From Prorocentrum cordatum (lineage: Eukaryota > Sar > Dinophyceae > Prorocentrales > Prorocentraceae): a stretch of 64,000 bases of DNA. Location of the stretch: positions 775,853 to 839,852 of the forward strand of contig CAUYUJ010014560.1 of assembly GCA_963575745.1 (NCBI GenBank), given 5' to 3'. Positions within the stretch are counted from its first letter, which is position 1. Each line of letters opens with the position of its first letter. Under the pieces are notes generated by a model, which was given only the letters and a program-made list of their open reading frames with translations, searched no databases and had not been told where the DNA came from. Both the position numbers and the translations under genes were made by a program. Of this stretch, positions 56,001 through 64,000 are shown piece after piece.

Positions 56001-57080
56001 CTGTGTACTTTGCATTCCCTGGAGAACTGGCGCAATGTGCCTGCGCGAGCGGCGCTCGCGCGCGCGCGCGCGCCCCCTTGCTGGACAGCAGCAGTTTCCG
56101 GGCGTGCGGCACGTGCTGCCCCACGGGCGCCTCGGGCGCGGGCTGCCCCGCCACCGCCCACGCCCCCTTGGCAAGACTGAGGCGTCAACGAGGGAGCAGA
56201 CGCGCATCCGTAGTTTGCCATTCGCTCTCAGGGCAATTCTGGATTGCGCCGACGCTCGGGAGCGGCCTCATCTGCGCACAGCGGCGCACATGTCATGGTT
56301 CCGATGCTGGCAAAGGGCAAACGCGTGTTCATTTTCCAGGCGTCGCGGTTGAATCTCAGAGAAGGAGGGGGGAAGGGCAGCTTCGAGGATCGGAGATAAA
56401 GGTTTGGTGTGTCTTTCGAGTTTTCTGGCCCTCCAGGGGGGCTCCTCGTCGCCACGGCGGGATCCGCCAGGCAATATAGGCCTGATCCCACTCCTTGTGA
56501 TGTCCAGGGTAGGTCTTCTGAAGGAGAAGAGGGGGTGGAAGAGGAGAAAGATGAGGAAGGGGAAGGGATGAAGCGGAAGGATGGGGGGGGGGGGAAGGAT
56601 AATATTATTGGAAAGGGGAGGATTGAAATGGGATGGCAGGCCTGACCATCTACTGCGTCGTAGACGCAGCCACTTACTCTGTCCACCGCATCGCGGTAGC
56701 GATAGGGCATGATAGAAGAAATGACCGCGCAAGCGGCAGAAGGATAGCATCTCAAGAGTAAAAGGTGGAACTTGTTCCGTATCGATGCTTGGTAGCGTGT
56801 CGCGGCGCGGCACGGACATATGGGCGGCCGGACGCTTGTGCCAAAATGGCCGCGGACAAACGCTCGCTACTTCTCGCCTTTGCCCGGCCTTCAGAGTTGG
56901 GGGGAGAGACGAAGCCTGAATCCGCGCCCGGCCGAATTTGGTGAAGGAGCCAGAATGCAAGGAAGGGCAGCTGCAAGCGATTCTAGACCGCGGCGGGCTT
57001 ACCCCGCATCGCATAAATGCGCGGGCGGTTCAGATGATCTCGTCTCGCCAGCCCTGCATGGAATATGTCAGGATGTCGCT
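56001..57080. other. Non-coding stretch, nothing recognised
   Basis: A GA/GGA-rich block lies at about 56,520-56,625 and a G run at 56,583. No gene is supported. Confidence 0.45.
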
Positions 57081-57548
57081 TCACTCATACCTGGAAGATT
57101 GCATCCCGCTCATGACCAGTAGGAGCATATCTCGATCAATGCTCTCTTTGGTGTGACCATATTCGGTCATGCCGCGGGTGTCACACCACTGCACGCTATG
57201 CACGATGCCGCGCTCCATCATCCGTCGTATCCACATGATGTAACCCAAGAGGGTACGCTCAGTCGGCATATTCGGGTCTTTGCTTGACAAGGACTCGAAG
57301 ACATATTCCACATGATTGGTCAGGGTGGCCTTACTGCTGAGGCCGCCCATCTCAGTAATGTAACTTAACTGATTGGGTGTCCGCGGCCCTGTGCGAAGAT
57401 CGTGTAGCATGACGATCATGAAAAAAACAATTCTCCGAGTTGTCGTTTCCGCGCTCCTTTTCCACCGTCGCGCGGGCGCAGCGGCTGGTGAGGCCGCCTT
57501 CTTCGCAGGCGACGGGGTTTGCGCCGCCTCAGCTGCTCTCTTGCCCAT
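57081..57548 (-). pseudogene. Copia-like RNase H C-terminal remnant
   Basis: A minus-strand frame of 155 codons starts MGKRAAEAAQTPSPAKKAAS, a basic Ala/Pro-rich lead. It continues with VEYVFESLSSKDPNMPTE and TLLGYIMWIRRMMERGIVHS, and then VQWCDTRGMTEYGHTKESID. The last part matches the well-known end of Ty1/copia polyproteins, where WxDTRDMxADxxTKGxxDR closes the RNase H domain. Asp of RDM and Asp of ADG appear changed (RGM, EYG), which marks decay. RT, integrase and LTRs are not visible nearby. The N-terminal lead may be unrelated sequence joined by chance. The frame is open further upstream through a CT/CA repeat, which is not meaningful. Confidence 0.5.
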
Positions 57549-57764
57549 GGCGGCTGCTTGTGGTTCGGAGGGGGCGCGAAAAGCAAACTGGTCGCGTCCG
57601 AAAGCCGAAACCGCTGAGGATGATGATGGTGATGACGATGGTGACAGCTGCTGGTGGCGTGATGACTGTGATGATGAAGGTGGTGATGGCGACGACGATG
57701 CAGATGACGATGTTAGCGATGTTGCAAATCTATAATAGAATGCCCCCGTGGTGGCCCAGTCAGA

Positions 57765-57848
57765 CATAAATGCATACATACACATATATACATATGTATA
57801 TATATATATATGTATATATGTATATATATATACATACATATGCATCTA

Positions 57849-57882
<34 letters not shown>

Positions 57883-57970
57883 TATGTGCATACATACATA
57901 CATACATACATACATACATACATACATACATACATACACACATACATACATACATACGTACACATGACTA
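57765..57970. repeat. (TA)n and (CATA)n microsatellite
   Basis: ATACATACAT and alternating TA tracts cover about 200 bp. The cleanest CATA run is about 57,890-57,957. Confidence 0.95.
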
Positions 57971-58194
57971 TACTTGGACCGCTGGGTAGGTAGGCAGGCG
58001 CGCGCAGCCAAGCGGTTACCAAAATACAGGGCGGTTGCACAAACAAAGAATTCTAAAAACAATACATGCTTAAATACAGGTTGTCGCGTAAATCGCAGCC
58101 CCGAAGCGAGACAAAGAACAAACCTAGGAGTTGAAAAAACAAGAACCGGACCCGCGAAGCGGCATGAAACAACACACAATACGCCCTGGCAGGG
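57971..58194. other. Spacer before the AGATCT satellite
   Basis: No repeat or gene is recognised. Confidence 0.4.
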
Positions 58195-59440
58195 GAAAGA
58201 TCTGGGGGCAGATCAGTCGGGAGATCTGGGGAGTGTCCAACGGAAGATTTGGCGCGGTTGCAAAGCGATAAATCTGGAAGAATATTTGGCGGAAGATCTG
58301 GGGAAGATCTGAAGGTACATCTCGGATCTAATATTTGTCGGGAAATCTGGAGGAAGATCTGGAGGGACACTTGAGAGAAAATCTGGTGGAAAATCTGGGC
58401 GAAAATCTGGGGAATGTGCTGAGGGAGATTTGGCGGCGTAGCGCGTCGCAAATATGCAGCAAGATTTGCGGGAAGATCTCGGGAAGATCTGGAGAAAGAT
58501 CTGATGGAAAAGATATGGGGAAACATCTGGGGGAAGATCTGGGTGAAGATCTGTAGAACGATCTGGAGGAAGATCAGGGGGCAGATCTGACTCAATATCT
58601 GGGTGTATATATACATATTTTGGGGAAACGAAGAAAAAACTCAGCGGGACAAAATCGGGAAAGATCAGAGGAAAGATCTGGGTGACGATTTGGAGGAAAA
58701 TCTGGGGGAAGATCTGGCGGAAGATCTTGGGAAACATCCGGGGAGAGATTTGGGGAACGATCTGGGAGAAAATCTGGGGTAATATCTGGTGGAAGATCTG
58801 GGCGAAGATCTGGAGGAGCATCTGGAGGAAGATCTGGGGAAACTCTGGGGTAATATCTGGGGGAAGAGCTGGAGGGAAATCTGAACGGAAATCTGGGGGA
58901 AGATCTGGGGGGAGATCTGGGCGAGGATATGGGGGAAAGTCTGGGGGGAGATCTGGAGGAAGATCTGGGGGAAGATCTGGGGGGAAGATCTGGAGGAAAA
59001 TCTGGGGGAAGATCTGGGGAAAGAGCTGGCTGAAGATCTGAAGGGAGATCTGGGGGAAGATGTTGGAGAAGACCTGGGGAAAGATCTGGGGGAAGATGAT
59101 CTGGGGGAAGATCTGGAGGACGATCTGGGGGAACATCAGGGGGGAAATCAGGGGGAAGATCTGGGGGAAGACCTGGGGTAAGATCTGGGAAAAAGATTTA
59201 GGGAAAGATCTGGGGAAGATCTGGGGTGAGATCTGGGGGAAGATCTGGGGGAAGATCAGGAGGAAGATCTGGGGGAAAATCTGGGGAAAAATCTGGAGGA
59301 CGATCTGGGGGGAGATCTGGGGGAACTTCCGGGGAAAGATCTGGGGTAAACGCTGGGGAAAATCTGGGGGAAGATCTGGAGGAAGATCAATCGGAAAATC
59401 TGGGGGAAATCTGGAGAAGGACGCGCGGGAAGATCTGGGT
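58195..59440. repeat. 12-bp AGATCT satellite, left block
   Basis: The unit GATCTGGGGGAA (12 bp, with 15-bp variants) repeats many dozens of times and gives an AGATCT site in most units. Because the period is a multiple of three, frames stay open: the minus strand reads Asp-Leu-Pro-Pro or Gln-Ile-Phe-Pro repeats, the plus strand Gly-Arg-Ser-Gly or Lys-Ile-Trp-Gly. These frames are repeat by-products. A TATATATACATATTT insert lies at about 58,605. Confidence 0.9.
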
Positions 59441-59944
<504 letters not shown>

Positions 59945-60560
59945 TCTTCCCCCCAGATCTGGGGGGAAGATCTGGGGGGAGATCTACGGGAAGATCTGGA
60001 GGAAGATCTGGGGAAAGAGCCGGGGGAAGATCTGGGGGAAGATCTGGGGGAAGATCTGGCGGGAGATCTGCGCGGCGATCTGGAACAAGATTTGGGGGGG
60101 ATCTGGGGGGGAGATCTGGCGGAAAATCTGGGGGAAGATCTGGGCGGAGACATCTAATCGAAGATACGGGAAAATCTGGAGAAACATGTGGAGGAAGATC
60201 TGGGGGAAAGATCTGGGGGAAGATCTGGGGGAAGATCTGGGGGAAGATCTGGGGAAAGGTCTGTGAGGAGATCTGGGGGAAGATCTTGGGGGAGATCTGG
60301 GGGGAGATCTGGGCGAGGATCTGAGGGAAGATGTGGGTGAAGATCTAGGATGGGGGAGCTGGGCGAAAATCTGGGTGAAGATCCGGGGAAATTTTGATGG
60401 GGAAAGGAAGAGAAGATCTGAATAACGATCTGGAGGAAGACCTCAAGTTCTGCGTGACGATCTGGGAGGAGATCTGGGTGAAGATCAACGGGGAGGTCAA
60501 AGGAAACATCTGGGGAAAGATCTGGGAGGACAATCCGGAAGAACATCTGGGAGGAAGATA
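59945..60560. repeat. 12-bp AGATCT satellite, right block
   Basis: This is the same unit as the left block, cleanest at about 60,195-60,260 and more diverged toward 60,560. The two blocks with the same orientation suggest one array split by the microsatellite-bearing insert. Confidence 0.9.
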
Positions 60561-60759
60561 GCCGTGACCCTTTGTAAAACTAAGTATTCGAGTATCACTC
60601 GCGCGATGACGGTAAGGCATGAAACATAACAAAGAATTTCAAACATATGATTTTAGAGTAGGCCCGCGAGACTGAGCCCGGGCATGCCGTCCTAGTTTGT
60701 TTGGAACTCCCTGTAATTAGCCCGACGAAGGACCCAACCATATGCACCTGCGATGGCAG

Positions 60760-62590
60760 CATTGTGGGTACCGCTTTCGGTGGAACCCCCGATGGGGCCA
60801 CGAAACGTGCGAAGGGTGCGCCGAAATCTGTGGCGCGGACGCATGTGGACACCGCCACTGGGGCCTTCGGCGGAGCTCTCTATGGGGCCACGAAGCGTTG
60901 TCCTGGGTGGGAGAGGCGCATGCGAACTGCGCCATTGGACTTTCGGTGGAGCCCCTTGTTATGGGGCCACGCAGTGCTGTCATGGGTTGGGGGCACGCAT
61001 GCGAACTGCGCCGTTGCCGCCTTCGGTGGAGCTTCCTATGGGGCCACGAAGCGCCGTCCTGGGCGGGGGAGACGCATGCGAACGGCGCCACTGGGACATT
61101 CGGTGGGGCTCCCTAGGGGTCCCTATGGTGCCACGAAAGATTGTCCTGGGCTGGGGAGACGCATGCGAACGGTGCCACCGGGGCCTTTGGCCGGGTTCCC
61201 CGTGGGGCCACGAAACGTTGTCTTAGGGGGGGGGGGGGACGCATGCGAACCGGGCCGCTGGGGCCTTCGGTGGAGCTCCATGTGGGGCCACGAAACGCTG
61301 TTCTGGGCGGCGCGGGCGCATGCGAACGGTGCCGCTGGGGCCAAGGTTGAGCTCCCTACGGGGCAGCGAAACGCTGTCCTGTCCGGGGGAGACGCATGCG
61401 GACGTTGGCACTGGGGCGTTCGGCGGAGCTCTCTATGGGGCCACGAAGCGTTGTCCTGGGTAGGGGAGGCGCATGCGAACTGCGCCATTTGACCTTCGTT
61501 GGAACTCCTTTGATGGGGCCACGCAGCGCTGTCGTGGGTGGGGGGGACGCATGCGAACTGAGCCGCTGCCGCCTTCAGTGGAACTTCCTATGGGGCCACG
61601 AAACGCCGTCCTGGGTGGGGGATACGCATGCGAACGGCGCCAGTGGTTCGGCCAGGTTCCCCGTGGGGCCACGAAGCGTTGTCTTAGGTGGGGGGGACGC
61701 ATGCGAACGGCGCCGCTGGGGCTTTCGGTGGAGTTCCCTGTGGGGCCACGAAACGCTGTCCTCGGCGGCGGAAGCGCGTGCGAACGGTGCCACTGGGGCC
61801 AAGGTTGAGCTCCCTACCGGGCAACGAAGCGCTGTCCTGTCTGGGGGAGACGCATGCGGACAGTGGCACTGGGGCCTTCGGCGGAGCTCTGGGGCCACAA
61901 GGCGCTGTCATGGGTGGCGGTGACGCACGCGGACCCTGCCACTGGAGTTCCCTACGGGGCCACGAAGCGCTGTCATGGGTGACGTTGACGCACGCGGACC
62001 TTGCCCCTGCAGCCTCTGGCGGAAATCCCTACGGGGCCACGAAACGCTGGCGTTGACGCATGTGGACCCTGCCGCAGGAGCCTCTGGAAGGAGCTCCCTA
62101 TGGGGCCACGAAGCGCCGTCCTGGGTGCAGTTGACGCACGCGGACCCTGCCACTGGAGCCTTTGGTGGAGCTCCCTATGGGGCCACGAAATGCTGTCCTG
62201 GGTGGCGTTGACGCACGCGGACGGTGCCGCTGGAGCCTTCCGTGGAGCAGGGCCACGAAACGGTGTCCTAGGTGGCGTTGACGCATGCGGACCCTGCCGC
62301 CGGAGCCTTTGGAAGGAGCTCCCTATGGGGCCACGAAACGCCGTCCTGGGTGGCGTTGACGCACGCGGACCGTGCCACTGGAACCATTGGCAGAACTCCC
62401 TGCGGGGCCACGAAACGTTGTCCTGGATGGCGTTGACGCATGAGGACGGCGCCGGTGGAACCTTCGGTGGAGCTCCCTATGGGGCCACGAAGCTGTGTCC
62501 TGGGTGGCGTTGACGCGTGCGGACCCTGCCCCTGGAGCCCCCGGTGGAGCTCCCTATGGGGCCACGAAGCGATGTACTGGGTGGGTGAAG
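60760..62590. repeat. 77-bp satellite, about 24 monomers
   Basis: The anchor ATGGGGCCACGAA and variants recur with a usual spacing of 76-78 bp; a few spacings are 65-100. Up to about 61,890 monomers carry GACGCATGCGAAC. After that they carry GTTGACGCACGCGGAC, so two subfamilies adjoin. Because 77 is not a multiple of three, a frame passes through three different translations of the monomer. Long open frames here have no coding meaning. Confidence 0.9.
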
Positions 62591-62594
62591 CGCA

Positions 62595-63074
62595 GGGAAG
62601 TGACGAGGCGGATGGGAAGAGGGAGGAGGGGGAGGACGGGGAAAGGAGAGGAGTGACGCGGGGCGCTGTCCCACAACGACAGCCCAACATCACAGGATGG
62701 TTCGGGAAAAAATGTGGGCGGGCAAAAAGTTTCTACGTATTTTGCTTTGCAACAAACAAACAAATATCACCCACTTCCGCTAGCTGCTATACAGTAGGGG
62801 GCCGGCCACTAGAAAACACCTGCTACCGCCACCAGTGCAACGGCGCGGGTAGAAGCAAGTAAATGCGATCTACGGCGCCTGCCGCCACCAAGTAGTGCGC
62901 GAACAAATAAACGCCACGTCCTTGCGCCAACCATTCCCGCGGTAGATGTGTGTATATATATATATATATATATACACCTATACGGCCACCCTGCGGGTGA
63001 TAAGAAGGTTGGGGGGGACGGCAGCAATGGGCAAACATTGTGATTGTTGAAGCGACGATGTTGTGAAATGCGCA
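62595..63074. other. Spacer with a short TA repeat
   Basis: (TA)n at about 62,953-62,972. No gene. Confidence 0.5.
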
Positions 63075-63410
63075 GCCCACGGCGGGACACTGGCGGGACA
63101 CCAGCGGGACACCGCGGGCCACCGTTTGACGGGAGGAGCATCATTTGGTCCGGCCGCGGCCCAGCCACAAGAAGATTTCGGGACACCAACGGGACACCGG
63201 CGGGACACCGCGCGCCACCGGCCGCCGGAGGAGAATCATTTGGTCCGGCCGCGGCCCAGCCGCAGGAGGATTTCCTCTCGTCCGCCCACGCAGCTTCGCC
63301 TCGCCCGCACGCACGCACGGCACGCACGACACGAACCCGAAACCGAAATCGATTTCCCTGAAGGAGGGGTCTCCATTTCACGTTGGACTCACCCCCCAAC
63401 CTCCGATATC
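63075..63410. repeat. GGGACACC array, 95-bp duplication and dispersed tail
   Basis: GGGACACC words alternate with two copies of a segment containing ATCATTTGGTCCGGCCGCGG (about 63,139 and 63,234, 95 bp apart). The tail at 63,275-63,410 (ACACGAACCCGAAACCGAAA, CTCACCCCCCAACCTCCGAT) matches the tail at 48,535-48,655. Confidence 0.75.
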
Positions 63411-63570
63411 TATATATATATATAAAAAAATAAATACATAAATATAGATATACAGATAACTAGGGACCGACTCGATATGTCGACATATGAACTGATATAT
63501 ATATATATATATATATACCGATGTATATATGTACACATACATTTTTATAGATACATAAAAATATAAGGCT
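63411..63570. repeat. (TA)n-rich tract
   Basis: ATATATAT runs at 63,410-63,424 and 63,495-63,517 within AT-rich sequence. Confidence 0.85.
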
Positions 63571-63604
63571 GACAGAAGCAAGCGGGAGTAGGTGATATGT
63601 ATTA

Positions 63605-63645
63605 CTAGAACCATCGCGCGCGCTTCGCGCGCGCTTTGGTTCTAG
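63605..63645. repeat. Long hairpin with GC stem
   Basis: CTAGAACCA pairs with TGGTTCTAG. After two mismatches the inner GCGCGCGC pairs with itself across a 3-nt loop (TTC). The stem has 17 paired positions. Confidence 0.75.
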
Positions 63646-63674
63646 CCGAGGTTAAGGACAACAGAGAGCGAAGG

Positions 63675-63770
63675 GGGGAAAGAGAGAGAGAGAGAGAGAG
63701 ATGGAGAGAGAGAGAGAGAGACAACAAAAAAACAGAGAGAGAGAGAGGCAGAGAGAGGAAATGGAGAGGA
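63675..63770. repeat. (GA)n microsatellite
   Basis: AGAGAGAG runs with an ACAACAAAAAAAC interruption near 63,721. Confidence 0.9.
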
Positions 63771-63849
63771 GGCGAGCTTGAGTCAACGAAAGTCGCAGGG
63801 AAGGGGGCAGGGGGAAGAAGGCCAGAGAGCGCTGAAGGATACAAATACT

Positions 63850-64000
63850 GGAACCCTCTTGTGATTTTGTGGGGGGCCTCGTCCGGCCGCTCGCTGGGAG
63901 TTTGACGTAGCTTCTCGGGAGCCTCTGAACCTGTCGGGGGCCTCCTGGAAGCAGGTTCGAAGCATTTTGGGGGCCGATTTGGGGCTTCTCGGGGCCTCCT
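63850..64000. repeat. CCAAGA-like satellite, locus 4, reverse, runs off the edge
   Basis: GGGGGCCTCCTGGAAGC and GGGGCTTCTCGGGGCC words resemble the CTTGGGGCC family at 35 kb, more diverged. Confidence 0.45.

Noticed and set aside
63075-63235. Possible CRISPR-like array of GGGACACC repeats
   Set aside because: Units are short, spacing is irregular, spacers are not unique, and the context is a eukaryotic satellite.

Overview
This window looks like intergenic, repeat-dominated DNA from a large eukaryotic nuclear genome. A dinoflagellate is my best inference. The reasons are very low gene density, GC-rich sequence, several decayed families of reverse transcriptase (RT), and dense, diverse satellites and microsatellites. 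The RT proteins carry Cys-rich and RNase H tails of the kind seen in predicted dinoflagellate proteins. I saw no intact spliced-leader sequence, rRNA, tRNA or clearly intact host gene, so the taxon is inferred and not proven. Many long open frames here are by-products of repeats: (CGT)n has no stop codon in any of six frames, and (AGT)n has none in its three antisense frames.

Layout. 1-15 kb: a decayed reading frame on the minus strand (1-611), GC-alternating repeats (about 0.9-1.9 and 13.5-14.0 kb), a CCAAGA satellite (5.2-5.95 kb), several short tandem arrays, a satellite with a period of about 180 bp (9.0-10.6 kb), and two (CGT)n arrays that end in the same 105-bp tail. 15.2-22.3 kb: an almost complete but disabled non-LTR retrotransposon on the minus strand (LINE-1 here). 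It has a Cys-rich coiled-coil ORF1, then endonuclease, RT, zinc knuckle and RNase H. 24.9-26.4 kb: coding-like but unidentified frames. 26.6-27.7 kb: an (AGT)n array of about 1 kb. 27.8-31.3 kb: a second, unrelated retroelement on the plus strand (LINE-2) with an N-terminal zinc-finger-like region and an RT with YLDD. Its RT is broken by an 11-bp unit present three times. 32.1-34.6 kb: a decayed gene of unknown family on the plus strand.

34.6-64 kb: mostly repeats. These include a sense/antisense array that can fold on itself (36.5-36.9 kb), the RNase H and Cys-rich tail of a third retroelement (38.8-39.7 kb, minus), an RT remnant of a fourth (43.8-44.6 kb, minus), a cluster of foldback elements (53.4-56.0 kb), a Copia-like C-terminal remnant (57.1-57.5 kb, minus), a 12-bp satellite full of AGATCT sites (58.2-60.6 kb), and a 77-bp satellite (60.8-62.6 kb).

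No genes here form a host pathway. What works together is the retroelement protein sets: RNA-binding ORF1, endonuclease for target nicking, RT, and RNase H. Every copy in the window carries disabling changes, so all appear dead here. The most unusual material is structural: repeat modules that recur as ordered composites, foldback elements, and short hairpins inside the LINE.
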